A stretch of 64,000 nucleotides of DNA, from assembly GCF_029433105.1 (NCBI RefSeq), contig NZ_JARNTW010000021.1, positions 56,144 to 120,143 on the forward strand, given 5' to 3'. The notes under the pieces were generated by a model. That model ran no database searches. It was not told the origin of the DNA and saw only the letters and a list, made by a program, of their open reading frames with translations. Positions 7,698-15,953 of this stretch are shown here, piece after piece. The stretch's first letter is position 1, and each line of letters starts with the position of its first letter. Origin of the DNA: Runella sp. MFBS21 (GTDB lineage: Bacteria > Bacteroidota > Bacteroidia > Cytophagales > Spirosomataceae). The position numbers and the translations under genes were made by a program.

Positions 7698-9731
7698 ATG
7701 GAACACCAGCACTCGACCCACGATAAGCATGACAATCCTGTTGGCCACCACCAACAAACTAACCACACAGGACATCATCCCAAGCATGGAGAAGCAGGTC
7801 ATGACCATTCGGCTATGATTGAAGACTTTAAACGACGTTTCTATGTAAGTTTAGGATTGACGGTTCCGATTTTGGTGCTGTCTGACATGATTCAACATTG
7901 GTTGGGCTTTCAATTGGAATTCGTAGGAAGAAAATACCTGCTTTTGGCACTCTCGTCGGTATTGTTTTGGTATGGTGGCAAACCATTTTTAGAGGGGTGT
8001 TTGGATGAACTCAAAAGTCGTCACCCAGGCATGATGACCCTCATTGCCATGGCTATCACTGTGGCTTTTGTGTACAGCGTTGCCACTGTTTTTGGTTTTC
8101 AAGGTATGGACTTTTTCTGGGAGCTGGCTACGTTGATTGTAATTATGCTATTGGGACATTGGCTCGAAATGCGTTCAGTGGCCAATGCTTCCAAAGCACT
8201 CGAACTTCTCATTCAGATGATTCCTGCGGAAGCTCACGTAATGCACGGAGAAATGTTGCACGATATGCCGTTGAAAGAAGTGACACCTGGGTTTCATATT
8301 TTGGTACGCCCTGGCGAAAAGATTCCTGTGGATGGGATTGTTTTGAAAGGAGAAAGTTATCTCAATGAGTCTATGCTTACGGGAGAATCCGCCCCTGTCC
8401 TCAAACAAATCGGCGCAAAGGTGATTGCAGGAGCATTAAACGGAAATGGTTCGCTTGAAATAAAGGTAGAACAAACGGGCGAAAGTACCTATTTGGCAAA
8501 AGTGATTCAAATGGTACAAGACGCTCAAAACACCAAGTCAAATACCCAACGGCTGGCTGACCGTGCGGCCTTTTGGCTCACCATAGTTGCCTTAGTAATG
8601 GGTTTTGGTACGTTGATAGTATGGCTCATGGTGGGTCAATCGTGGGCGTATGCTATCGAACGGATGGTAACAGTCATGGTGATTTCGTGTCCTCACGCAC
8701 TGGGTTTAGCTATTCCACTGGTAGTAGCTATTTCTACTTCCCTTGCGGCCAAAAATGGATTACTGATTCGCAATCGTACTGCTTTTGAAAATGCTCGTAA
8801 GATTTCTACCCTCATTTTCGATAAAACAGGAACGCTCACCACGGGTATTTTTGGAGTCACTCGTATAAGTAGTTTTCTGTCTAATCTTACCAAAAACGAC
8901 GTTTTGGCGTTGGCAGCAGCGTTGGAACAAAACTCGGAGCATCCCATTGCTACGGGTATCATTGCCGAAGCAAAAGCCCAAAAAGTATCCATCCCAAATG
9001 TAGAGGATTTTCAGGCAATTACAGGAAAAGGTGTTTCGGGAAAAGTGAATCAAAAAAATGTATGGGTTGTAAGCCCAGGTTATTTGAGAGAAAACAACTT
9101 TAATATTCCAGAAGGGGCAGTCGCTGACGCCTCCGAAACGGTCGTTTTTGTGTTGATTGATAACCAATTAGCTGGCTTTATTTCCCTTGCTGACCAAATC
9201 AGGGAATCATCCGCCGAGGCTGTACAAATCTTAAAAAAGCAAGGTATAAAAACGTTCATGCTGACAGGCGACAATCAAAAAGTAGCCGAAACCGTCAGCA
9301 AAAAATTGGGTATGACGGGCTATATGGCCGAAATATTACCTCATCAAAAGTTAGAAAAGATAAAGGAACAACAAGCCAACGGAGAGTTTGTGGCCATGAC
9401 CGGCGACGGTGTTAACGATGCTCCCGCCCTTGCCCAAGCCGACGTGGGCATTGCCGTAGGGTCAGGCACTGATGTAGCCGCCGAAACCGCCGACATTGTT
9501 TTGGTAAACAGTAACCCAAAAGATGTTGCCACCTTAATCCAATTTGGTAGGATTACCTATCGAAAAATGATTCAAAACTTAGTGTGGGCTACGGCTTATA
9601 ATGCCATTACTTTACCATTAGCCACAGGGTTCATACCCGGCATTGTTATCTCGCCTGCCATTGGGGCTGTGTTCATGAGCCTGAGCACGATTATTGTGGC
9701 CATTAATGCTCAGACGTTGAAAGTAAAATAA
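7698..9731 (+). CDS. copB: CopB-type copper-exporting P1B-ATPase (CPH motif)
   Basis: 677 residues. A His-rich cytoplasmic N terminus (HSTHDKHDN, GHHQQTNHTGHHPKHGEAGHDH) replaces the usual HMA domain. The membrane metal site is Cys331-Pro-His333 (VISCPHALGLAIP), which defines the P1B-3/CopB group. The phosphorylation motif DKTGTLT begins at Asp375; TGES lies in the actuator domain, and TGDN and GDGVNDAP in the P and N domains. It should export copper from the cytoplasm to the periplasm using ATP. The length is usual for CopB. It closes the 1-9.7 kb operon and is followed by a 17-bp hairpin. Two other P1B-ATPases of different classes occur on this replicon (40949 and 47057). Confidence 0.93.
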   Translation: MEHQHSTHDKHDNPVGHHQQTNHTGHHPKHGEAGHDHSAMIEDFKRRFYVSLGLTVPILVLSDMIQHWLGFQLEFVGRKYLLLALSSVLFWYGGKPFLEGCLDELKSRHPGMMTLIAMAITVAFVYSVATVFGFQGMDFFWELATLIVIMLLGHWLEMRSVANASKALELLIQMIPAEAHVMHGEMLHDMPLKEVTPGFHILVRPGEKIPVDGIVLKGESYLNESMLTGESAPVLKQIGAKVIAGALNGNGSLEIKVEQTGESTYLAKVIQMVQDAQNTKSNTQRLADRAAFWLTIVALVMGFGTLIVWLMVGQSWAYAIERMVTVMVISCPHALGLAIPLVVAISTSLAAKNGLLIRNRTAFENARKISTLIFDKTGTLTTGIFGVTRISSFLSNLTKNDVLALAAALEQNSEHPIATGIIAEAKAQKVSIPNVEDFQAITGKGVSGKVNQKNVWVVSPGYLRENNFNIPEGAVADASETVVFVLIDNQLAGFISLADQIRESSAEAVQILKKQGIKTFMLTGDNQKVAETVSKKLGMTGYMAEILPHQKLEKIKEQQANGEFVAMTGDGVNDAPALAQADVGIAVGSGTDVAAETADIVLVNSNPKDVATLIQFGRITYRKMIQNLVWATAYNAITLPLATGFIPGIVISPAIGAVFMSLSTIIVAINAQTLKVK

Positions 9732-9754
9732 TTCAGATGAATTATTTTACTTTC
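9719..9754 (+). terminator. Perfect 17-bp hairpin overlapping the copB stop codon
   Basis: Arms GAAAGTAAAATAATTCA and TGAATTATTTTACTTTC are perfect complements separated by two bases, so the real loop is 4-6 nt. The left arm contains the copB stop codon. AGATTTTG follows instead of a long T-run. Probable transcription terminator or 3' stabiliser. Confidence 0.6.
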
Positions 9755-9821
9755 AGATTTTGACTAACCGAAAAGGTATATTACTTCTTCAACATGTAGC
9801 CTTTTGAGATTTTGCTTCATT

Positions 9822-9844
9822 TCTACAAACTTCTTACAGATTTC
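9822..9844 (+). promoter_or_regulatory. Candidate response-regulator site (tandem TYTACARA)
   Basis: TCTACAAAC followed directly by TTCTTACAGATTTC gives two similar half-sites about 10-11 bp apart, upstream of the TonB receptor. Tandem half-sites one helical turn apart are typical for OmpR-family regulators, and two such regulators are encoded just downstream. A closely similar array lies at 14233-14286. Inferred, not proven. Confidence 0.4.
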
Positions 9845-9880
9845 AAGTACATTTTGCAGGCAAATTCTAATTTTTTCACC

Positions 9881-12292
9881 ATGAAATCTGTAAGAAAATA
9901 TTTACTCATAGGGTTTATTCCCCTCATTTCAACGGTCTCGACCTTCGCACAAAAGGTGGCTGTTTCGGGCAAAGTGCTGGATGTAAGCAACAAAAACCCC
10001 TTACCCTATGTCAACGTTATTCTCAAAAAAGAAGCTGACAGCTCGTTTGTGACTGGGGCGGTGAGCAACGAAGAAGGCATTTTTGTGTTGAACAACATCG
10101 TCAAAGGCAACTACTTACTTAGCACTTCATTAGTAGGCTATTTGCCTGTTAGTAAGAAAGTTTCGGTGGGGCAACTGAGTGAGTTTTTAGACCTCGGCAA
10201 AATTGAATTGACCGAAAACAAACAACTGCTCGAAGAGGTAAAAGTGATAGGGCAACAAGTGGGTGTATCAAGTAAAATGGACAAACAAACCTACCTCACA
10301 AGCGACAACTTGGCACAAAGCGGCGGGTCAGTGTTACAGATGATGAACAACCTGCCCGGCGTAACTACCACGCAAGAGGGTACGCTTCAAATCAGAGGCA
10401 GCGATAAAGTAGTAGTGTTGATTGACAGCAAACAAACCGCCTTGACGGGATTTGGTAGCCAGAAAGGTTTAGAAAATATTCCTGCATCAGCTATTGAAAA
10501 AATTGAAATCATCAACAATCCTTCAGCCAAGTACGATGCCAATGGTAATGCGGGCATTATCAACCTGATTTTCAAGAAAAACGAACAATTTGGCTGGAAT
10601 GGCAAGGTAGGGCTTACGGCTGGGCTGGGGGCGTTGTGGCAAAAACAAACAAACTTGCCCAATGTACAACCGCAGTTTCAGGCTACGCCTAAATATAACC
10701 CTTCGTTTTCGGTGAATCATCGTAGCCAAAAGGCCAATGTTTTCTTGCAGGGCGACTGGCTTTATACCCAAACACTGAACAAAAACGAGTTCTCGACCCG
10801 TACCTATACCACAGGCGAGCGGATAGTGCAGCAACTTGTACGCAATCGTACCACTACTTACGCCACCGTAAAAGCAGGTTTAGATTATACTTTCGACAAA
10901 AACAATACACTTACGGTTTCGGGTTTGTTCAATCGTGAAAAGATTTTGGACAATGGCGATAATCCGTATTTTTTGGGTAACGACTATGCAAATCGTTATC
11001 GTTTGTGGCAATTTCTGGAAGACGAGGTAAAATATACGGCGATAGCCACGGCGGTTTTGGTGCATAAATTCAAGCAAGCGGGGCATTTACTCAACTTGAA
11101 TTACAATTATACCTTCCATAGAGAAGACGAAAAATATTTTTTTACGAATACATTGCCCACTTCAAAAGGAACCGATTCGTTTAAATTGCTCTCCGACGAA
11201 CAGGTATCAGACCTCAATCTTGACTACGTGAAGCCGCTGGCACATGGCAAATTGGAAACGGGCATCAAACTGCGGAGGCGGACAATCCCTGTGAATATGC
11301 AGTTTTTCCCGGGGGCTAATTCGGTCATTGATGTCAATGCGGGCGGCTGGGCAAATTATTATGAAACCATTCCTGCCCTCTACGGAAATTACATTTACGA
11401 AAACCCCAAATTAGAAGTAGAAGCAGGACTTCGCCTCGAATACGTGCGGGTAAACTATGAAATCAATCCCAACCATAACACCTACAAAAGCGACGGATAC
11501 AACTACACGCAGCCCTTTCCGAATGTGCGATTGGCTTATAAAATCAACGAAAATAACAAGCTGTCGGTGTTTTTCAATCGGCGGGTGGACAGACCCAACG
11601 AGGTGGATATTCGTATTTTTCCGAAATATGACGAACCCGAATTGATAAAAGTGGGCAATCCTACCCTCAAACCGCAATTCACAACTTCGGTAGAATTGGG
11701 CTATAGGCATTTGTGGAATAGCGGCAGTTTGTACGGGACGGTTTATCATCGCCTCACTGACGGTACGATTAGCCGCATAGCCACGCAAGCCCCCAATAAC
11801 GTAGTGTTGTTCAATATTTTTCAGAACATTGGCCGCAGCTATAACACAGGCGTAGAGTTGGTTTGGCAACAAGATTTTTCTAAATTTGTAAACCTCAACG
11901 CCAGCGTAAATATCTATCAAAACACCATTGAGGCGTTCAGCATTACCAACAAATACCCCATTCCGACCACCTACACGGGGCAAAAGCAACAACTCACTTC
12001 GGGGAATTTTAAAGTAAATGCCTTGCTGCACCTACCACAGAGCTTCGATTGGCAAGTAACGAGCATCTATCTTGCCCCTGACTTGATTCCACAGGGACGC
12101 ATCGGGCAGCGGTATTCGCTGGATATGGGTTTGAAAAAAACCTTGAAAAAAGGTGAGTTATTTTTAAACGCCACTGATTTACTCAATACCATGAACATTC
12201 ACAAAACGATCAATGGCACGGGTTTTACCTTAAATAGCACCGACTACTACGAAACGCAAGTGGTGCGGGCGGGGTATAGTCGAAAATTTTGA
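9881..12292 (+). CDS. TonB-dependent outer-membrane receptor, CarboxypepD_reg + OMP_b-brl_3 type
   Basis: 803 residues from ATG 9881, where a signal peptide starts (MKSVRKYLLIGFIPLISTVSTFAQ; an earlier in-frame ATG at 9812 only adds an unlikely leader). Residues ~25-110 form a carboxypeptidase-regulatory beta-sandwich (VSGKVLDVSNKNPLPYVNV). A plug domain follows (LQMMNNLPGVTT, QIRGSDKVVVLIDSK, NPSAKYDANGNAGIINLIFKK), then a long beta-barrel ending RAGYSRKF. The role is TonB-driven import or sensing of a chelated ligand at the outer membrane. It is followed within 5 nt by a response regulator and then a kinase, so receptor and two-component system form one operon. A paralogue lies at 17304-19766. 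The ligand is unknown; copper or iron is guessed from context. Confidence 0.9.
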   Translation: MKSVRKYLLIGFIPLISTVSTFAQKVAVSGKVLDVSNKNPLPYVNVILKKEADSSFVTGAVSNEEGIFVLNNIVKGNYLLSTSLVGYLPVSKKVSVGQLSEFLDLGKIELTENKQLLEEVKVIGQQVGVSSKMDKQTYLTSDNLAQSGGSVLQMMNNLPGVTTTQEGTLQIRGSDKVVVLIDSKQTALTGFGSQKGLENIPASAIEKIEIINNPSAKYDANGNAGIINLIFKKNEQFGWNGKVGLTAGLGALWQKQTNLPNVQPQFQATPKYNPSFSVNHRSQKANVFLQGDWLYTQTLNKNEFSTRTYTTGERIVQQLVRNRTTTYATVKAGLDYTFDKNNTLTVSGLFNREKILDNGDNPYFLGNDYANRYRLWQFLEDEVKYTAIATAVLVHKFKQAGHLLNLNYNYTFHREDEKYFFTNTLPTSKGTDSFKLLSDEQVSDLNLDYVKPLAHGKLETGIKLRRRTIPVNMQFFPGANSVIDVNAGGWANYYETIPALYGNYIYENPKLEVEAGLRLEYVRVNYEINPNHNTYKSDGYNYTQPFPNVRLAYKINENNKLSVFFNRRVDRPNEVDIRIFPKYDEPELIKVGNPTLKPQFTTSVELGYRHLWNSGSLYGTVYHRLTDGTISRIATQAPNNVVLFNIFQNIGRSYNTGVELVWQQDFSKFVNLNASVNIYQNTIEAFSITNKYPIPTTYTGQKQQLTSGNFKVNALLHLPQSFDWQVTSIYLAPDLIPQGRIGQRYSLDMGLKKTLKKGELFLNATDLLNTMNIHKTINGTGFTLNSTDYYETQVVRAGYSRKF

Positions 12293-12297
12293 CAACG

Positions 12298-12972
12298 ATG
12301 AAAATACTTTTGATTGAAGATGAAAAACCATTGGCTGAGGTGATGATGGATTTCTTAAAATCGCAACAGCACGTGGTAGAATGGGTGGTAGATTTGCCTG
12401 ATGCTGAAGAAAAAATTGGAGTTTACGCCTACGACTGCGTATTGGTGGACCTCATGCTGCCGAGTGGGTCGGGGCTTACGGCGATAAAGTTGCTCAAAAA
12501 ACAACAGCCAGAGGCGGGTATCATTATTATTTCGGCAAAAAATGCCTTAGACGATAAAATAATAGGACTTGACTTAGGTGCTGACGATTACCTTACCAAG
12601 CCTTTTCATCTTTCCGAACTCAATGCTCGTTTGAAATCGGTTGGTCGCAGAAGACAGTTTAATGGTAATACCGAAATTCAGCACGGCCAAATTCGGGTCT
12701 ATCCTGATTCTTTTGAGGTTTGGGTCAATAATAATGGTGTTTCACTTACCCGAAAAGAATACGATTTACTGATGTATCTGCTAGCAAACCCCAACCGAAT
12801 ACTGACCAAATCGGCTATTTCGGAACATCTCTACGGCGATGACATAGACCAAGCTGACAGCTTCGATTTTTTGTATTCGCAAATAAAAAATCTACGCAAA
12901 AAACTTACCGAACAAGGTTGCCTTGATTACATTCAAACAATCTACGGCATTGGTTATAAATTCGTCAAATGA
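12298..12972 (+). CDS. OmpR-family response regulator 1
   Basis: 224 residues from ATG 12298; a TTG at 12289 could add three residues but overlaps the receptor stop. The receiver domain has acidic residues in LLIEDE (residues 5-9), the phospho-acceptor Asp51 (VLVDLMLP) and Lys in TKPF. The C-terminal winged helix (~residues 130-224) has LTRKEYDLLMYLL and IQTIYGIGYKFVK, typical of OmpR/PhoB DNA-binding domains. It is paired with the histidine kinase that starts directly after its stop codon. Close paralogue of the regulator at 15276-15953 (both share ISAKNALDDKI and KPFHLSEL). Predicted to control the neighbouring receptor and metal genes. Confidence 0.93.
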   Translation: MKILLIEDEKPLAEVMMDFLKSQQHVVEWVVDLPDAEEKIGVYAYDCVLVDLMLPSGSGLTAIKLLKKQQPEAGIIIISAKNALDDKIIGLDLGADDYLTKPFHLSELNARLKSVGRRRQFNGNTEIQHGQIRVYPDSFEVWVNNNGVSLTRKEYDLLMYLLANPNRILTKSAISEHLYGDDIDQADSFDFLYSQIKNLRKKLTEQGCLDYIQTIYGIGYKFVK

Positions 12973-14232
12973 ATGACCCTCAGTAACAAAACAGCTCTTT
13001 CTTTTTTAGCTTCTGCCTTTGTCGTAGCGGCACTTGGTGGCGTATTTAGTCACTATTTACTCATGTACGTATTCGACAGAGAAGCAACTGAGCAATTAAA
13101 GGCACAACAAGCTAAGATACTTCGAGAAATTGACAAGATTGAGGACAGTGAGCAAAAGTGGTTTGCGCTGGCAGACAGTATTAGCATTGAAAATACTAAT
13201 TTTTTGGTCAAAGAATCTTTGTCTGATACCCTGCTACCCAATCCGCTCGAAACAGGAGAAATGCTTGATTATCGAATACTGATTTTTGGTGTTAAAACTC
13301 ATACAGGTTTTGTAAAAGTAACTATCTCGAAGGCTCTTTACGAAACCGAAGACTTAGTAGGGGTAATTCTCTTAATTTTCGGCGTGGTATTGTTAGGCTT
13401 GATAATTGGCTTATTAATAATCAATTACATCATATCAAATCGTCTTTGGCGACCGTTCTATCAGGCCCTGCAACAACTACAATCATTCAAAATTCAAGAA
13501 CAGAAGCCACTTTCTTTCATGGCTACCACTACCAAAGAATTCGGCGTTTTACAACAAAACATTAACCACCTCACCCACCGAATATGGCACGATTACAATA
13601 GCTTAAAGCAGTTTACTGAAAACGCTTCGCACGAGTTTCAAACACCATTGGCGGTTATTCAATCTAATTTAGAACAACTGATACAGTCCGACAACTTACA
13701 CGAAAAACAACTTACCAAAATCAGCGAGTTGATAGAAAGTGTGCGGCATCTTTCAAAACTCAATCAAACCTTGCTGCTATTAGTGAAAATAGAAAATCAG
13801 CAATTTACAGAAATGGTTGCACTCAATTTAGGGGACTTTTTTAGGCAAAAGCTACAATTTTGGGAAGTTTGGATTACTCACAAAGCCTTAGAAATCAGCA
13901 TTTTAGTTGACAAAGAAATTCTATTGAATATCAATCCTTATTTGGCAGAAGTGCTACTCAACAATCTGTTGGGAAATGCCATCAAACACAACATACCACG
14001 AGGAATCATTACGATAAAATTAACTGACAACTCGTTGATTATCAGCAATACTGGCAACGAGCCTTTACAAGATACCGAAAAACTATGGCAACGTTTTCAG
14101 AAAGGTAATCATTCTTCAGACTCTCACGGATTGGGTATGGCACTCATTCAGCAAATTTGCGAGTTTTATGGTTTTGAGGCTCAATACCAATACAGTGCCT
14201 TATTGCATACTGTCAAAATAGCATGGAAATAG
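12973..14232 (+). CDS. Sensor histidine kinase 1
   Basis: 419 residues. TM1 lies at residues ~8-32 and TM2 at ~133-158, flanking a periplasmic sensor of about 100 residues with no recognisable fold. The HisKA box is ENASHEFQTPLAVIQ with His220; the N box (LLNNLLGNAIKHN), a short G1-like region and GLGMALIQQIC (G2) form the ATP-binding domain. The ATG follows the regulator stop without a gap. The ATP-binding domain is compact and lacks a clear DxGxG between the N and G2 boxes (ISNTGNEPL instead), as in a subset of Bacteroidota kinases. Signals through regulator 1 by inference. Confidence 0.92.
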   Translation: MTLSNKTALSFLASAFVVAALGGVFSHYLLMYVFDREATEQLKAQQAKILREIDKIEDSEQKWFALADSISIENTNFLVKESLSDTLLPNPLETGEMLDYRILIFGVKTHTGFVKVTISKALYETEDLVGVILLIFGVVLLGLIIGLLIINYIISNRLWRPFYQALQQLQSFKIQEQKPLSFMATTTKEFGVLQQNINHLTHRIWHDYNSLKQFTENASHEFQTPLAVIQSNLEQLIQSDNLHEKQLTKISELIESVRHLSKLNQTLLLLVKIENQQFTEMVALNLGDFFRQKLQFWEVWITHKALEISILVDKEILLNINPYLAEVLLNNLLGNAIKHNIPRGIITIKLTDNSLIISNTGNEPLQDTEKLWQRFQKGNHSSDSHGLGMALIQQICEFYGFEAQYQYSALLHTVKIAWK

Positions 14233-14286
14233 ATTTAACAAATCTTAACAAACCAATTGCTTCATTTACAGAATCTCTACAAAATC
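14233..14286 (+). promoter_or_regulatory. Candidate response-regulator array, four near-repeats
   Basis: Two pairs of near-repeats, TTTAACAAATC/TTAACAAACC and TTTACAGAATC/TCTACAAAATC, each pair about 11 bp apart, lie directly after the kinase 1 stop and upstream of the PepSY-like gene. They resemble the pair at 9822-9844. The helical spacing suits an OmpR-family dimer, so kinase/regulator 1 or 2 probably drives the PepSY-like gene. Confidence 0.4.
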
Positions 14287-14333
14287 AGGGTGTAAAATTG
14301 TATTGTAAATTTAATTTTTAAACAACTATAATC

Positions 14334-14744
14334 ATGAAACGTACCTTATTGATGGCGGCTTTCGTAGCTGCTACGCTCACAGGGGCAAACGCCCAAAAAG
14401 TCAATGCCGACAAATTGCCAAAGGCAGTAAAAGAAGGCTTTGCCAAGCAGTATCCTCATACTAAGCCTGTCAAATGGGACAAAGAAAATGCCGATTACGA
14501 GGCTTCTTTTAAGCACGAAGGCAAAGAACTATCAGTAGTCTTAAATGCCAAAGGGGAAGTGCAGGAAGTAGAAACTGAAATCAAAGTATCGGCATTGCCT
14601 GCTTCGGTGCAAGAAGCCCTCAAAGGCAAAAAAATAAAAGAAGCCGCCGAAATAAAAAAAGGTGGTAAAACCTACTACGAAGCCGAAGTAAAGGGCAAAG
14701 ATTTGTTTTTTGATGCTGGCGGCAAAGCAGTAGCAAAGATTTGA
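14334..14744 (+). CDS. Secreted PepSY-like domain protein
   Basis: 136 residues with a signal peptide ending GANAQ (~residue 20). Two PepSY-like repeats follow: LPKAVKEGFAKQYPHTKPVKWDKEN...YEASFKHEGKE (parts read separately) and LPASVQEALKGKKIKEAAEIKKGGKTYYEAEV, each with a beta-hairpin. This is the BLIP-like/PepSY-like family that is common and often highly expressed in Bacteroidota. It has a candidate operator upstream and a hairpin terminator downstream, so it is probably a single-gene unit controlled by the flanking two-component systems. The exact role is unknown; periplasmic binding or buffering is inferred. Confidence 0.85.
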   Translation: MKRTLLMAAFVAATLTGANAQKVNADKLPKAVKEGFAKQYPHTKPVKWDKENADYEASFKHEGKELSVVLNAKGEVQEVETEIKVSALPASVQEALKGKKIKEAAEIKKGGKTYYEAEVKGKDLFFDAGGKAVAKI

Positions 14745-14755
14745 TTTGAATTTAT

Positions 14756-14793
14756 AGTGAGCCGTCCTGCTACTATTAGCAAGGTGGCTCACT
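14756..14793 (+). terminator. Hairpin terminator after the PepSY-like gene
   Basis: AGTGAGCC at 14756-14763 pairs with GGCTCACT at 14786-14793, with an inner GCTA/TAGC stem. It is followed by an A-rich tract, not a T-run. It lies 12 nt after the stop codon. Confidence 0.55.
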
Positions 14794-14811
14794 GTGTAAA
14801 AAATAGTATGA

Positions 14812-15234
14812 ATGGAAAAATGGACACTATACGCTCTTGCTTCTATGGCATTTGCCGGTATTACTTCAGTGCTTGCCAAGTATGGCTTGAAAAACATTCA
14901 CCCTGATTTGGGTTTAGGCATCCGAACCGCCGTTATCTTTTTTCTGATTACCCTCATCAATGTAGTAGGCAGCAAGTACAAAGATTTTGGGTTGCTTACC
15001 CAAAAGCAATGGCTTCTACTTGTTGCATCGGGTATTACCACCACCGTTAGTTGGGTGTTTTACTACCGAGCCATGAAAGATGGGTTGGTGTCGTATGTGA
15101 CGGCTATTGACAAAGCCAGCATTATCATTACCCTTTTGCTCTCCTTCTTTTTGTTGAAAGAGCCAATGACTCCCAAAGTTTTAATCGGTGCAGGACTGAT
15201 TTTTTTTGGAATGATTGTGTTGATTTGGAAATAG
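14812..15234 (+). CDS. EamA-family membrane protein (single EamA domain)
   Basis: 140 residues with four or five membrane helices (LYALASMAFAGITSVLAKYG, GIRTAVIFFLITLINVV, WLLLVASGITTTVSWVFYY, ASIIITLLLSFFLLKEP, VLIGAGLIFFGMIVLIW). LSFFLLKEPMTPKVLIGAGLIFFG is the EamA signature. Normal drug/metabolite transporters have two such domains; this has one, as in small EamA proteins that act as dimers. The substrate is unknown. It lies between the PepSY-like gene and regulator 2, and a repeat that may be an operator starts two bases after its stop. Confidence 0.85.
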   Translation: MEKWTLYALASMAFAGITSVLAKYGLKNIHPDLGLGIRTAVIFFLITLINVVGSKYKDFGLLTQKQWLLLVASGITTTVSWVFYYRAMKDGLVSYVTAIDKASIIITLLLSFFLLKEPMTPKVLIGAGLIFFGMIVLIWK

Positions 15235-15235
15235 T

Positions 15236-15256
15236 ATTCAAAATTTCTTCTAAATC
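15236..15256 (+). repeat. 21-nt direct repeat, copy 1 (upstream of regulator 2)
   Basis: A 21-nt sequence beginning ATTCAAAATTTC and ending TTCTAAATC is found here and again, without mismatch, at 17234-17254. Copy 1 lies 19 nt before the regulator 2 start. Its placement before two genes of the same module suggests a shared operator. Confidence 0.6.
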
Positions 15257-15275
15257 ATTCACTTACCTTAGCCCA

Positions 15276-15953
15276 ATGAGAATCTTAATCATTGAAGACG
15301 AACCCGAATTGGCTAAGAGCATCGCCGATTATTTATTGGGCGAAAACTATTTGTGTGAGTTTGCGGCTTCGTTTGAGGAAGCATTCGAGAAAGTTACGAC
15401 CTACGAATACAACTGTATTTTGCTCGACTTGATGCTACCTGGGGGCGATGGGATGAAGATTTTGGAAGAACTCAAAAAACAAAACAAGCAAGACGGTGTC
15501 ATTATTATTTCTGCCAAAAATGCCCTCGACGATAAAATAAAGGGCTTGCACCTTGGGGCAGATGATTATTTGGCAAAACCCTTCCATTTGTCAGAATTAG
15601 CCGCTCGAATTTACTCGGTCATTCGTCGCCGTCAATTTGCCAATGCCAACATCATTCAACAAAATGAGCTAAAAATTGACTTATTGGCAAAAACCCTCTT
15701 GATACACAACACGCCCGTTTTGCTTACCAAAAAGGAGTTTGACTTGTTGCTGTTTTTTATGGGCAACAGGAATCGGGTGATTTCCAAAAATGCCCTTGCC
15801 GAGCATCTTTCGGGCGATTTGGCCGATATGCTCGACAACCACGATTTTGTGTATGCCCATATCAAAAACCTAAAAAAGAAATTGACCGAAGCAGGTTGCG
15901 ACAATTACTTAAAGACCGTCTATGGCACAGGTTATAAATGGGAAAATGAATAA
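15276..15953 (+). CDS. OmpR-family response regulator 2
   Basis: 225 residues from ATG 15276, where the receiver begins (MRILIIEDE); an upstream in-frame start at 15225 lies in the EamA gene. Phospho-acceptor Asp51 (ILLDLMLP), Lys in AKPF, and a winged helix with LTKKEFDLLLFF and LKTVYGTGYKW. It overlaps the kinase 2 start by 8 nt. Highly similar to regulator 1 in both domains, so the two systems probably arose by duplication and may recognise related sites. Confidence 0.93.
   Translation: MRILIIEDEPELAKSIADYLLGENYLCEFAASFEEAFEKVTTYEYNCILLDLMLPGGDGMKILEELKKQNKQDGVIIISAKNALDDKIKGLHLGADDYLAKPFHLSELAARIYSVIRRRQFANANIIQQNELKIDLLAKTLLIHNTPVLLTKKEFDLLLFFMGNRNRVISKNALAEHLSGDLADMLDNHDFVYAHIKNLKKKLTEAGCDNYLKTVYGTGYKWENE

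Noticed and set aside
11411..12031. 206-codon minus-strand frame
   Set aside because: It lies wholly within TonB receptor 1 and shows no family features. Shadow of the real gene.
12289..12300. TTG start for response regulator 1
   Set aside because: It overlaps the receptor stop and adds only three residues; ATG 12298 starts the receiver domain.
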